Source of the DNA: CBDUWP01 sp965370955
GTDB taxonomy: Bacteria; Planctomycetota; Phycisphaerae; Sedimentisphaerales; Anaerobacaceae
Assembly: GCA_965370955.1 (NCBI GenBank)
Contig: CBDUWP010000001.1
Location: 1 to 64,000, forward strand
Length of the DNA stretch: 64,000 nt
Direction: 5' to 3'
Shown here piece by piece: positions 42,960 through 52,442 of the stretch (its first letter is position 1; each line of letters opens with the position of its first letter). The translations under genes and the position numbers were made by a program. A model generated the notes under the pieces. It ran no database searches, was not told where the DNA came from, and saw only the letters and a list, made by a program, of their open reading frames with translations.

Positions 42960-45900
42960 ATGCAGCTTGGATCTGATAAAGCGATTGCCAAGCTTATTGA
43001 ACAGCTCGGCACTGGATCGATAGAGCCGCTAAAACTCGCCGGCTCATGGGGATCCTTTGCGCCTCTGTTGGTGACATTTATCTCAAAGCAAATCAAAAGG
43101 CCAATATGTTATGTCAGGCCGCATCAGGAAGATTGCGATAAGGCGATGGACGATTTACATAGCTTTGGAGCAAAAAGCGTAGAACCTTTTTATGCTGATT
43201 TGAATGATGAAAAATTTCATGACGCCTCCGATGAAATAGCCTGCTCGAGATTGAAATTGCTGTCACAGCTTGCTGCTGGAAATAAAGTCACTAAAGCACT
43301 TAATCAATTGATTATTACGGCAAGTGTGCAGTCTCTGTGTCAGCCTGTGCCGACACTTGAAATGGTGGCAAAGAGTAGGTTGAAATTGGCTGCTGGGCGT
43401 GACAACAAGTTTGAAAATGTCACTCAATGGCTGATCGAAAATGGATTTGAATCTGTTGATAAAATTGATATGCCGGGTCAATTCGCTCATCGCGGAGGAA
43501 TTATTGATATCTATGCTCCACTGATCGATGACCAAAGTTGGCTGGAAAAAGGATCAGTGACAAAATCACACCTTTTTGAAAATCAGCCGGTCCGAATAGA
43601 ATTTTTTGGCGATACTGTTGAAACTATTCGGCAGATCGATCTAGATAACTATCGGTCAACAGCAAAAATGCAATCGATTAACGTTATATCGACTGTCACA
43701 AACCAAACCAAATCTGATCAAGAGCTGTTTTTGAATCTGCTGCCGAAAAATACGCTGATTATTTTTGAGCAGATTACTGATTGTCAGCAAGTGGCGGAAA
43801 TATCGCTGGATCGTTTGCAAAACAAAGAAAATTTTTACGATTGGACAAAAATTTATCAAGCAAGCTGTGCGTTTCAACAATTACATATAAGTAGGTTTGC
43901 GGATGAGCTTGCCGATGGTGACAATGTATTTGAGGTTGAAATAAATAGTTTAGAGCGGTTTCAAGAAAAAAGTTTGTCGCTATGGAAAGAGCATAAAAAA
44001 ACGCTGCAAAATCTTATCGAGCAAGCGAAGCGGGGAACTAATGTTTATTTTTATTGTCAAAATCAGGCTCAGATAAAACGCGTCAGTGAAATTATAACGC
44101 AAAGTCAAAAGCTGCCGAACAAATTTAAGCTGTTAGATGGTTTTGTAAACAGCGGCTTTGGAATCGAGTCTATTAACGCCATAGTTGTTAGTCATCATGA
44201 GGTGTTTGGTCAATATGCCGTTCGCAGAAATACTGGATCGATAAAAAGAAACAGTATCACAATCGAAAGCTTAGATGATCTTAAAGCTGGTGATTATGTG
44301 GTGCATGTAACCTACGGAATCGGTAAATTTATTGGTACGAATATCGCTGATGAAGATGGGCTAAAGAAAGAATATCTGGCGATTGAATATGCCGACAAAG
44401 TGAAAATATATGTATCGGCGATGAATATCTCGCTAGTGCAAAAATATATCGGATCCGGTCACACAAGGCCAAAGCTTAGCAAAATTGGCGCAAAGCAATG
44501 GCGAAATCAAAAAGAAAAAGCGGCTCGATCAATCGAGGACTTGGCGAATCAATTGTTGAAAGTGCAAGCGAAGCGGCAGGCGATCGGCGGCTTTCAATGT
44601 AAGGCGGATACGCATTGGCAGATTGAATTTGATCAGTCGTTTTGCTATCAGGAAACTCTTGATCAGCTACAGTCAATCGATGAGGTTAAAAGAGATATGC
44701 AAAGTGATGTAGCAATGGATCGATTGATATGCGGCGATGTCGGATATGGCAAAACAGAGATTGCGATGAGGGCGGCGTTTAAAGCGGTCGAAAACGGTAA
44801 GCAGGTGGCGATGCTTGTGCCGACTACAGTGCTGGCTGTGCAGCATGGCAGAACCTTCGCTGAAAGATTTGCAGATTTTCCAGTCAATATCGAAGTGCTG
44901 AATAGATTTAAAACAAAAAAGCAGGCGAAAGAGATTGTCAGTCGCCTCGCTTGCGGCAAAGTGGATATACTTGTCGGGACACATAGGATTTTGAGCAAGG
45001 ATGTCGAATTTAGTGATTTAGGGCTGTTGATCGTCGATGAAGAGCAGCGGTTCGGTGTTGTGCATAAAGAAAAGCTGAAATCGTTAAGGGCTGATATCGA
45101 TGTCTTGACAATGACCGCTACGCCGATTCCGAGAACACTGCATATGGCGATGATTAGTTTGCGAGATATTAGCTCTTTGCAAACTGCGCCGCTGGAGCGA
45201 AGAAGCGTTGAAACCTCCGTTGTTAAATATTCTGATGGGCTGATAAAAAAAGCGGTCGCAAGAGAGCTGAACAGGCAGGGGCAAATCTTTTTTTTGCATA
45301 ACAGAGTGCTGTCCATCGAACGAAGGGCAATCGAACTCGAGCGGATATTAAAAGGGACTGGTGTTAAAATAGCAGTCGGTCACGGCCAAATGAGTAAGAG
45401 GCGGCTGGAAAATGTTATGATCGATTTCGTCAATGGTGACATCGATCTGCTTTTGAGTACGACGATTATTGAATCGGGCTTAGATATTCCAAACGCTAAT
45501 ACGATTATTATAGATGATGCCGACAAATTCGGCCTTGCACAATTGCATCAGCTGAGAGGCAGAGTCGGCAGGTATAAACATCGGGCTTATGCCTATATGC
45601 TCTTGCCGAAGTCGAGGACGATTAGGCCTATTGCTGTTAAAAGGCTGAAGGCGATCGAGGAATATTCGCATCTGGGTGACGGGTTCAAAATCGCGCTGCG
45701 AGATCTGGAAATACGGGGGGCGGGAAATATTTTAGGTCCACAGCAGTCAGGTCATATTGGGGCAGTGGGATATCAGATGTATTGCCAGATGCTATCGGAT
45801 GCAGTGAATCGGCTTAAGGGCTTGAAGGTGGAAAAGGCCGGCAGAGCTATCGTTGATCTTAATGTTGCCTGTCATATACCGAAAAATTATATCGCGATCG

Positions 45901-46283
45901 ATCGGCATCGAATGGAGATCTATCGGAAAATTACTACTGCAACAAATGATGATGATTTGAAGCAAATCAAAACGCAATTGAGAGATGTCTATGGGAAGGT
46001 GCCAGAGCAGGTCGAAATGCTGTTGGATATCGCTTCTGTGAAAATTATGGCAGCAAAGCTGGGCATAAAAAGCATAATTTTGGCGGAGGGCAATTTGATG
46101 TTCGATTTTCAAAAGGACAGCTCAAAAAATATTCATGATATCTTTGCCGGCATAAAGGGCAAAATCACTGTGCCGAATCCACAGAAAGTGTATCTGCGGC
46201 TCGATGAAAAATATTTTGAGCCGATGACAATGCTGGCTGTTTTGAGAAAAATACTTAGCACTAAACGAAACTCTAGCTTATAA
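42960..46283 (+). CDS. mfd: Transcription-repair coupling factor Mfd
   Basis: Mfd removes RNA polymerase stalled at DNA lesions and recruits UvrA. The 1107-residue protein has the UvrB-like N-terminal module (HRGGIIDIYAP near 175). The CarD-like polymerase-interacting domain starts at about residue 445 (DYVVHVTYGIGKFIG). The RecG-like motor has Walker A GDVGYGKTE near 591-599, Walker B DEEQRFG near 693, the SAT motif TATPIPRTLHM, and GLDIPNANTIII. The TRCF C-terminal domain follows. The ATG at 42960 has no clear Shine-Dalgarno. It is followed by the parvulin lipoprotein and acpS-mnmG on the same strand. Confidence 0.96.
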   Translation: MQLGSDKAIAKLIEQLGTGSIEPLKLAGSWGSFAPLLVTFISKQIKRPICYVRPHQEDCDKAMDDLHSFGAKSVEPFYADLNDEKFHDASDEIACSRLKLLSQLAAGNKVTKALNQLIITASVQSLCQPVPTLEMVAKSRLKLAAGRDNKFENVTQWLIENGFESVDKIDMPGQFAHRGGIIDIYAPLIDDQSWLEKGSVTKSHLFENQPVRIEFFGDTVETIRQIDLDNYRSTAKMQSINVISTVTNQTKSDQELFLNLLPKNTLIIFEQITDCQQVAEISLDRLQNKENFYDWTKIYQASCAFQQLHISRFADELADGDNVFEVEINSLERFQEKSLSLWKEHKKTLQNLIEQAKRGTNVYFYCQNQAQIKRVSEIITQSQKLPNKFKLLDGFVNSGFGIESINAIVVSHHEVFGQYAVRRNTGSIKRNSITIESLDDLKAGDYVVHVTYGIGKFIGTNIADEDGLKKEYLAIEYADKVKIYVSAMNISLVQKYIGSGHTRPKLSKIGAKQWRNQKEKAARSIEDLANQLLKVQAKRQAIGGFQCKADTHWQIEFDQSFCYQETLDQLQSIDEVKRDMQSDVAMDRLICGDVGYGKTEIAMRAAFKAVENGKQVAMLVPTTVLAVQHGRTFAERFADFPVNIEVLNRFKTKKQAKEIVSRLACGKVDILVGTHRILSKDVEFSDLGLLIVDEEQRFGVVHKEKLKSLRADIDVLTMTATPIPRTLHMAMISLRDISSLQTAPLERRSVETSVVKYSDGLIKKAVARELNRQGQIFFLHNRVLSIERRAIELERILKGTGVKIAVGHGQMSKRRLENVMIDFVNGDIDLLLSTTIIESGLDIPNANTIIIDDADKFGLAQLHQLRGRVGRYKHRAYAYMLLPKSRTIRPIAVKRLKAIEEYSHLGDGFKIALRDLEIRGAGNILGPQQSGHIGAVGYQMYCQMLSDAVNRLKGLKVEKAGRAIVDLNVACHIPKNYIAIDRHRMEIYRKITTATNDDDLKQIKTQLRDVYGKVPEQVEMLLDIASVKIMAAKLGIKSIILAEGNLMFDFQKDSSKNIHDIFAGIKGKITVPNPQKVYLRLDEKYFEPMTMLAVLRKILSTKRNSSL

Positions 46284-46343
46284 TGACTGGCCAAATGATG
46301 GATCATTAAAGTGGAAATAAACGCGAGATTTTGGAGAATTCTT

Positions 46344-47462
46344 ATGGCGAGCAATAAAATTTGGCAGAATGTGCCGAAAATAATTGTTATGGCTTTGGTT
46401 ATGTGTGCTGTTTTTATCGCAGGATGCGGTAAGGAAAAGCCACGCTTTACAGCTGAACAAATGGCGATTATTCCTATGCCGCAAAAAACAAATTTGCCGG
46501 TAGCTTCCGGAGGATTTGTGCTATCTGTCGGAAATGAGACAGTGACATATCAAGATGTTATCGAGCCACTAAAAGAAAGAGCAACGCCAATTGCTAAAGT
46601 TAGCGATTTTGATACCTTCAAACGAAAATTCGGCGCGTTTGTCGATGGGTTTATTATCAATAAAATTGCAGATATATTGTTGTACGAACAGGCAAAAGAC
46701 AAGGTGGGCGATAATGTCGATGCGGCTATCAAAAAGGCAGTGGATGCGGAGGTTAGAAAATTTTTAGATGGTTTTAACGGCGATTGGGCTAGTGCTGAAA
46801 ATGCTCTCAAAAAAGACGGTATGGATTGGCCGAAATTTAGAAGATATCAAAAGAAAATGATCTTGAGCCAATCTTATTTACATTCGGAGCTGCCGGACGA
46901 AATGCCGGTGACATATAGCCAACTCAAATTATATTATGATACCAATAAAGATAAGTTTGGTGCAGCTGGTCAATTGAAGTTTCAACTGATAGATATCAAT
47001 AGCAAAAAATTGAAGGAGCCGAATCAGTCGGCAAATGAACTGGCTCAAACCATTATGGAAAAAATCAAGGCAGGCGGCGATTTCGGCAAATTGGCAAAAG
47101 AATATTCCAACGGTTATAGAGCGTCTTTAGGTGGTTTGTGGAAAACGATTGAGCCGGGATCCTTAGCGAAGCCATACGAAGCGATCGAAAAGGCAGTCGA
47201 AAACATTGCGGTCGGCGAAGTCATAGGCCCAGTAACGGCAGAAGAACACATCTTTATTATTAAATTGCTCCAAAAGGAAGAACCCTCTTGCCGAACGTTT
47301 AATCAGGTGCAAAAGGAAATAGAATCTGTCATAAAATTTCAACGGAAAAAAGATGCGATCGATGATATGAATCGCAGAATTGTTGCTAGGGCGGATCTAT
47401 CGGAAAAAGATATTTTTGTAAATTATTGCCTCGAAAGGTTGTATGTTAGTTGCCAAAACTAA
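46344..47462 (+). CDS. Parvulin-type peptidyl-prolyl isomerase lipoprotein (PrsA/SurA-like)
   Basis: The protein (372 residues from the ATG at 46344) begins with a lipoprotein signal ending in FIAGC (lipid-anchored Cys28). A SurA-type N-terminal helical region follows (about 50-190), then one parvulin domain near 200-310. That domain contains FGKLAKEYSNGYRASLGGLW and VGEVIGPVTAEEHIFIIKLL. It should act as a chaperone or prolyl isomerase for exported proteins. GGAG lies 8 bases before this ATG; a GTG at 46311 would add 11 residues before an already complete signal, so it is less likely. It follows mfd by about 60 bases. Confidence 0.88.
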   Translation: MASNKIWQNVPKIIVMALVMCAVFIAGCGKEKPRFTAEQMAIIPMPQKTNLPVASGGFVLSVGNETVTYQDVIEPLKERATPIAKVSDFDTFKRKFGAFVDGFIINKIADILLYEQAKDKVGDNVDAAIKKAVDAEVRKFLDGFNGDWASAENALKKDGMDWPKFRRYQKKMILSQSYLHSELPDEMPVTYSQLKLYYDTNKDKFGAAGQLKFQLIDINSKKLKEPNQSANELAQTIMEKIKAGGDFGKLAKEYSNGYRASLGGLWKTIEPGSLAKPYEAIEKAVENIAVGEVIGPVTAEEHIFIIKLLQKEEPSCRTFNQVQKEIESVIKFQRKKDAIDDMNRRIVARADLSEKDIFVNYCLERLYVSCQN

Positions 47463-47471
47463 CTCATTATT

Positions 47472-47867
47472 ATGACGATAGCACATGGTATAGATCTAGT
47501 TGATTTTAAACGCATCAAGGAAATGGCGAGCCGACACGGTAACAGGTTCCTCGAAAGAATTTTTACCGATAAAGAGCAGGCCTATGCTAAAAATCATAAA
47601 AAAAATGAAATTGAAAAACTCGCAGGAAGATTTGCTGCTAAAGAAGCTGTCCTAAAACTTATCGGTACCGGATGGCGAGGCAAAATTGCATGGACCGATA
47701 TCGAAATTGTTAACGACTCACTCGGTAAGCCATCTGTCAATGTCACCGGCGAAGTGAAAAAAATTATCGAGTCACTTAAAATAGAAGAAATAGCTATAAG
47801 CATTACCCATACAGCCGATTTCGCGATGGCTTCGGCTATAGCTGTTACGGATAAACAACAGCTATGA
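47472..47867 (+). CDS. acpS: Holo-[acyl-carrier-protein] synthase
   Basis: AcpS transfers phosphopantetheine from CoA to acyl carrier protein. The 131-residue protein has the magnesium site Asp in HGIDLVDFKRI near residue 8 and the FTDKEQAYA segment. The second ligand Glu lies in GRFAAKEAVLKLIGTGW. The end is SITHTADFAMASAIA, all typical of the family. It starts nine bases after the parvulin gene and its stop overlaps the mnmG start by four bases (ATGA), so the two are translationally coupled. Confidence 0.95.
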   Translation: MTIAHGIDLVDFKRIKEMASRHGNRFLERIFTDKEQAYAKNHKKNEIEKLAGRFAAKEAVLKLIGTGWRGKIAWTDIEIVNDSLGKPSVNVTGEVKKIIESLKIEEIAISITHTADFAMASAIAVTDKQQL

Positions 47868-49681
47868 AAACACGTTTCGATTGTATAGTAATAGGGGCGG
47901 GGCACGCAGGCATCGAAGCGGCGAACATAGCGGCAAAAGCGGGAGCAGACACAGCACTTGTCACTATAAACAAAGACAACATCGCTGCGATGAGCTGCAA
48001 TCCGGCAATCGGAGGTATGGCTAAGGGACAAATCGTGCGGGAAGTCGATGCGATGGGCGGAGTCATGGCAAAAGCTATCGATGCGACAGGTTTGCAATTT
48101 CGGATTTTGAATCAGTCCAAAGGTCCTGCAGTACAATCGCCAAGAGCGCAAGCCGATAAATATGAATATGTCAAATGGATGACGAGCTATCTCGAAGAGG
48201 TAGAAAATCTCACCATAATCGAAGCGATGGCTGAAGATATTATTGTCAAAGAAGGAGGCGCTCGCGGGGTTATTTGTAAAGACGGTAGGCGACTGGAAAG
48301 CAAAACAGTTATTGTGACAACCGGAACATTTCTGCGAGGAGTTATGCATATCGGCCTCGAACAATTCGAAGGCGGAAGAATGGGAGAATTGCCGAGCGTG
48401 AGGCTGTCAATGTCACTGCAAAGGCTGGGATTTAAGGCTGGAAGGTTAAAAACCGGAACGCCTGTCAGGCTCGATGGCGCAACTGTAGATGTCGATCGAT
48501 TGGAAATGCAGCCGGGAGACGCAATTCCAAAGCCGTTTTCCTTTTTGAATGATTCGATTACGCAAGAGCAAATCCCCTGCTGGATGACATATACCAACGA
48601 AAAAATGCACGCATTGTTAAAGGATAATCTTGATAAAGCGCCGCTGTATTCAGGGCAAATTGTGTCGACCGGACCGCGATATTGTCCGAGCATAGAAAGC
48701 AAAATAATCCGATTTGCTGATAAAAAAAGGCATCTCGTACATCTCGAACCGGAAGATAGGGCTATGACGACTATATACTGCAACGGAATCAGCACGTCTT
48801 ATCCAAGGGATATTCAGCGGCAGATGATTAAGATGATGCAGGGGACTGAAAATGCTAAAATTGTGAAATATGCCTATGCGATCGAGTATGATTATTTTGC
48901 TCCGTCGCAATTGACGAGGTCGCTGGAAACCAAGCTGGTGGATGGGTTGTTTTTTGCCGGACAAATAAATGGAACCAGCGGATATGAAGAGGCGGCTGGG
49001 CAAGGTTTGGTCGCCGGTATTAACGCGGTCTTGAAAATGAATAACAAAGAGCCGCTTGTTTTGGCTCGAGATCAGGCTTATATCGGCGTGCTGATCGATG
49101 ATCTGTTGACTCGCGAAATCGATGAGCCATATCGAATGTTTACGTCGCGAGCAGAATATCGACTGCTGCTGCGATCTGATAATGCAGATAGAAGACTGAC
49201 CGAAATCGCTCACAAAGTCGGCGTTATCAGCGGTCGTCGATGGCAGAAATATTGCGACAAAATGAAGAATATTAAAAAGCTGAAAAAGTTTTTGAAGACT
49301 AATAAAAAAAATGGCGTAAGCCTGTGGAAATATCTGGAACGGCCAAACAATGAACTCGCTGGCAAGATTGCTGATTATGAGTTTGTCAAAGAGCATGAAA
49401 TCAATAGCGAGCAAATTGAGGCGGCTGTGATCGATGCCAAATATGGTGGATATCTCGTGAAGCAGCAAAGGCTTGTCGAATCATTTAAAACGCTGGATAA
49501 TCAAAGAATACCTCAAGAGATCGATTACAAAAAAGTTGAGCATTTGAGGTCGGAGGCTTTTGAAAAACTCACGAGTTTTAATCCTGAAACACTGGGACAG
49601 GCCAGCCGTATCAGCGGTATAACGCCGGCGGATATCATGGTCTTGCAAGTACATTTTAAAAAGTATAAATATAAATCGTGA
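47864..49681 (+). CDS. mnmG: tRNA uridine-5-carboxymethylaminomethyl modification enzyme MnmG
   Basis: MnmG (GidA) with MnmE installs cmnm5 on U34 of certain tRNAs using FAD, NADH and methylene-tetrahydrofolate. The FAD-binding GAGHAGIEAANIAA is at about 8-21. SCNPAIGGMAKGQIVREVDA lies near 45-64, GTFLRGVMHIG near 150, and GTSGYEEAAGQGLVAGINA near 370. The C-terminal helical domain that binds MnmE and tRNA is present (ISGITPADIMVLQVHFKK). The length of 605 is normal. Coupled to acpS by an ATGA overlap. Confidence 0.96.
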   Translation: MKTRFDCIVIGAGHAGIEAANIAAKAGADTALVTINKDNIAAMSCNPAIGGMAKGQIVREVDAMGGVMAKAIDATGLQFRILNQSKGPAVQSPRAQADKYEYVKWMTSYLEEVENLTIIEAMAEDIIVKEGGARGVICKDGRRLESKTVIVTTGTFLRGVMHIGLEQFEGGRMGELPSVRLSMSLQRLGFKAGRLKTGTPVRLDGATVDVDRLEMQPGDAIPKPFSFLNDSITQEQIPCWMTYTNEKMHALLKDNLDKAPLYSGQIVSTGPRYCPSIESKIIRFADKKRHLVHLEPEDRAMTTIYCNGISTSYPRDIQRQMIKMMQGTENAKIVKYAYAIEYDYFAPSQLTRSLETKLVDGLFFAGQINGTSGYEEAAGQGLVAGINAVLKMNNKEPLVLARDQAYIGVLIDDLLTREIDEPYRMFTSRAEYRLLLRSDNADRRLTEIAHKVGVISGRRWQKYCDKMKNIKKLKKFLKTNKKNGVSLWKYLERPNNELAGKIADYEFVKEHEINSEQIEAAVIDAKYGGYLVKQQRLVESFKTLDNQRIPQEIDYKKVEHLRSEAFEKLTSFNPETLGQASRISGITPADIMVLQVHFKKYKYKS

Positions 49682-49699
49682 TATTTTAGTTGTTAGCCT

Positions 49700-50716
49700 A
49701 TGTTAGAATTAACTGATAATGTCTATAATCGTTATTTAGGCCGGCCGGATAGAAAGCTGAAAATTTGGCGAGATGCCGGCTTGATGTTGACATATAAATG
49801 CAACTGCAGCTGCGAATTTTGTTATTACAATTGTAATATGCAAAAAGACGGACTAATGTCACTTGAAACGGCTATGTCCAGTTGGATGTCACTGGTCGAT
49901 ATTGCAGGGGGCGCAGCGAGGATCCATATCACAGGAGGTGAGCCATTTTTATATTGGGACAGGCTCTGCGAGATATTAGATCAAGCGAAAAAACAAAAGC
50001 TAAAGCCAGCGTATTTTGTGGAGACCAATGGCTTTTGGGCTGACGATAAGGCGGGGCAAAAACTTTCGGAACTTAAAAAATTTGATATTGGCCAGCTTCG
50101 CATAAGCTGCGATCCGTTTCATCAGGAATATGTCGAAATTGAAAAAGTTCGCAAATTGTGCCGGATGGCGGAGGATATTTTAGGGCCGGATCGAGTGCTT
50201 GTCAGGTGGCGCGATTATTTGGAAGATGACAACTTCGGCAAACTCAGTGACATGACAAAATCGCAAAGGTTAAAAGCATATGTAGAATCTGTGCGAAAAT
50301 TTCCATGTATGTTTAATGGCAGGGCAGCAAAGGCGATCGCAGATGAAATGGCCGATAAAACGGTTGGCCAGCTAGCTCAACAAAATTGTAAAAAAGCGTT
50401 ATTGTCGGCCCAAGGGGTGCATATCGATCCATTTGGCAACGTTTTTAGCGGTTCCTGCAGCGGGCTTATTGCGGGCAATGTCAACGATAGGCCTCTGGCT
50501 GCGATATGGCGAGAGTTTGATCCGGCAAATGCGGAGGTTTTCGGCGTTTTGTATAATGCAGGGCCTGTTGGATTTTTGGCAGAGGCTGAAAAGCTCGGCT
50601 ATCAGCAGAAAGCGAAATATGCCAGTAAATGCCATTTATGTAATGATCTGAGGTGTTTTTTGTTTGAAAAAGGGCGATTTAAGAACATTTTTGGCCCAAA
50701 ACAAATCTTGCAATAA
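49700..50716 (+). CDS. Radical SAM protein of unknown function
   Basis: A 338-residue radical SAM protein. The cluster-binding CxxxCxxC is Cys34, Cys38 and Cys41 in YKCNCSCEFCYYN, and the SAM-binding HITGGEPFLYW follows near 73-83. The C-terminal third has more cysteines (IDPFGNVFSGSCSG, then KCHLCNDLRC), which could be an additional cluster-binding domain like SPASM but is not a clear match. Its substrate is unknown; candidates include peptide or cofactor modification. It lies 18 bases after mnmG and a weak terminator-like hairpin follows it. No precursor peptide gene was seen nearby. Confidence 0.8.
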   Translation: MLELTDNVYNRYLGRPDRKLKIWRDAGLMLTYKCNCSCEFCYYNCNMQKDGLMSLETAMSSWMSLVDIAGGAARIHITGGEPFLYWDRLCEILDQAKKQKLKPAYFVETNGFWADDKAGQKLSELKKFDIGQLRISCDPFHQEYVEIEKVRKLCRMAEDILGPDRVLVRWRDYLEDDNFGKLSDMTKSQRLKAYVESVRKFPCMFNGRAAKAIADEMADKTVGQLAQQNCKKALLSAQGVHIDPFGNVFSGSCSGLIAGNVNDRPLAAIWREFDPANAEVFGVLYNAGPVGFLAEAEKLGYQQKAKYASKCHLCNDLRCFLFEKGRFKNIFGPKQILQ

Positions 50717-50719
50717 GTT

Positions 50720-50757
50720 AAAAAGCAAAGTGGGGTATGTTGTGATTTGCGTTTTTT
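50720..50757 (+). terminator. Weak terminator-like hairpin after the radical SAM gene
   Basis: AAAAGCAAA pairs imperfectly with TTTGCGTTTTTT around a 16-base loop. The rest of the 300-base spacer (to 51016) shows no gene. It holds a TTGACC at 50907-50912 that could be a -35 element without a good -10 partner, and a GGCACCGGCGCC palindrome near 50953. Confidence 0.4.
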
Positions 50758-51016
50758 GGCTTATTATCTCATCTTTTCCGTAAAATAATCGTTGTTTATC
50801 TGAACATTTTTTGCCCTTAAACCCTATAATAAATAGCTTTTCTGTCGTTTCTTGGTGTTTATGACGAGAGCATCTCCAAGGGCTGTGCTAATTCTGGTTT
50901 ATAGCATTGACCATTATTATAAATTAGTTTCTATTACGTTATTATTAAGTAGGCACCGGCGCCATTTTTGGTGTGTTTTTAACTTTGAATTTGTTGTTTT
51001 ATAATTGGTGTAAATT

Positions 51017-52423
51017 ATGGCTTATTTTCTCGAGCAGTTTAGTAAACTTGATCTTAAAACTTGGCCATTTGCTCTGTTTTTTGTGGCGTTTTTTGCGATT
51101 TATTTGATCTCTAGGCGTACAAAATTATGGCCGCATTGGATACTTATTGGTTCCTATGTTTTTTACGGTTTGTGGAACTGGTGGTATTTGGCGCTGATCG
51201 CATATGCTACTTCGGTCGACTATGTCGTTGTTCGGCGAATGGACAAAAAAGGCAAAAGCAAAGTTTGGCTGGCAATAGGGATTTTGAACAATATCGCGAT
51301 TTTGGGCTTTTTCAAATATTGCAGGTTTTTCCTGACTAATCTAAATGCTGTCTTAGACAAAATGGGTACAGCTTTTCAAGTGACAATACCGGAAAAGGCT
51401 TTGGCTATCGGCGCAGTCGGTATGAGTTTTTATATCTTTAAGTCCATTGGCTATCTGGTTGATTATTATCGCGGCGATATCGATCGGGAACCAAACTATG
51501 TGCGTTATGCAGCTTTTGTGTCGTTTTTTCCGCTGTTGATCAATGGGCCTATCGAAAGAGGCAAAAATTTATTGCCGCAGCTTAATAAAAAGCCGGCTCT
51601 AACCGTGACGAAATTTACTGATGGCTTATCGATTTTTTTGGTGGGGATGTTCAAAAATGTGGCTCTGGCTGCGCCGCTGAAAATCTATGCTGATAAAATT
51701 TATGATTTGCCGGATTTTTTCAGTGCGGCTCATTTGATAATGGGTACCTTTGCGTTCGGCTGGTGGCTGTATTTTAGCTTTAGCGGTTATTCCGATATGG
51801 CGCGAGGCGTTAGTAAGATGCTGGGCTTTGAGATAATGATAAACTTTAATAATCCGTATCTGGCAACAGGTGTGAGCGATTTCTGGCGAAGATGGCATAT
51901 CAGTCTCTCGACATGGTTTAGAGATTATCTATATATACCGCTGGGCGGCAGTCGCGTGGGCAAATTGCATATCTATTTTAATCTGTTTGCTGTGATGCTT
52001 GTTTCCGGCTTGTGGCATGGGGCGGCTTGGACCTTTATTATCTGGGGGGCGATTCATGGGCTAGCTATGAGCCTGCTTCGCGGACTCGAACGAAGAAGCT
52101 TCTATAAGGAAAAATATCCCAAAATACTCAAACAATTAACGACGTTTATTATTGTTATGTTTGCTTGGATATTTTTCAGAGCAGAATCTCTAGAGGTTGC
52201 TAAAACTATTGTCACTAGAGTTTTTACTGCCGGCTTTGAAAATCCGGAATTTCCAATCTGGATATTGTTTTTGATAATGGCTGTATGGGTTTACGAATTT
52301 GCCTATGAGTCGAAGCTCAGGGGATTTTTGCGAAATCCGTTTGTCAAAATATCCATAGCTAGTTTTATGATTCTCTATCTATGTCTATGTGCTTCAATAC
52401 CAAAAGTGTTCGTCTACAATTAG
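51017..52423 (+). CDS. MBOAT-family O-acyltransferase (AlgI/DltB-like)
   Basis: Membrane-bound O-acyltransferases pass acyl groups across the membrane to glycans or other acceptors. The 468-residue protein is highly hydrophobic. It contains the diagnostic NPYLATGVSDFWRRWHISLS (about 277-296), DYLYIPLGGSR, and the catalytic His in VSGLWHGAAWTF near 335. SFYIFKSIGYLVDYYRG near 140 is also typical of the AlgI branch. It is followed by an SGNH protein, the pairing known for alginate and other polysaccharide acetylation (AlgI with AlgJ/AlgX). No polysaccharide synthase gene is in the window, so the acceptor is unknown. Confidence 0.9.
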   Translation: MAYFLEQFSKLDLKTWPFALFFVAFFAIYLISRRTKLWPHWILIGSYVFYGLWNWWYLALIAYATSVDYVVVRRMDKKGKSKVWLAIGILNNIAILGFFKYCRFFLTNLNAVLDKMGTAFQVTIPEKALAIGAVGMSFYIFKSIGYLVDYYRGDIDREPNYVRYAAFVSFFPLLINGPIERGKNLLPQLNKKPALTVTKFTDGLSIFLVGMFKNVALAAPLKIYADKIYDLPDFFSAAHLIMGTFAFGWWLYFSFSGYSDMARGVSKMLGFEIMINFNNPYLATGVSDFWRRWHISLSTWFRDYLYIPLGGSRVGKLHIYFNLFAVMLVSGLWHGAAWTFIIWGAIHGLAMSLLRGLERRSFYKEKYPKILKQLTTFIIVMFAWIFFRAESLEVAKTIVTRVFTAGFENPEFPIWILFLIMAVWVYEFAYESKLRGFLRNPFVKISIASFMILYLCLCASIPKVFVYN

Positions 52424-52442
52424 TTGTGAGGTTGCCTGTAAA

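Noticed and set aside
44663..45316. 217-residue minus-strand frame inside mfd
   Set aside because: It overlaps the conserved helicase motifs of mfd and has no recognisable features of its own.
49700..50716. RiPP maturase with a nearby precursor peptide
   Set aside because: The radical SAM gene is followed by a 300-base spacer in which I found no convincing short peptide gene with a ribosome site.
52389..52442. Longer start for the SGNH protein overlapping the MBOAT gene
   Set aside because: The added residues are Cys/Ser-rich and lie inside the MBOAT coding sequence; the ATG at 52443 fits better.
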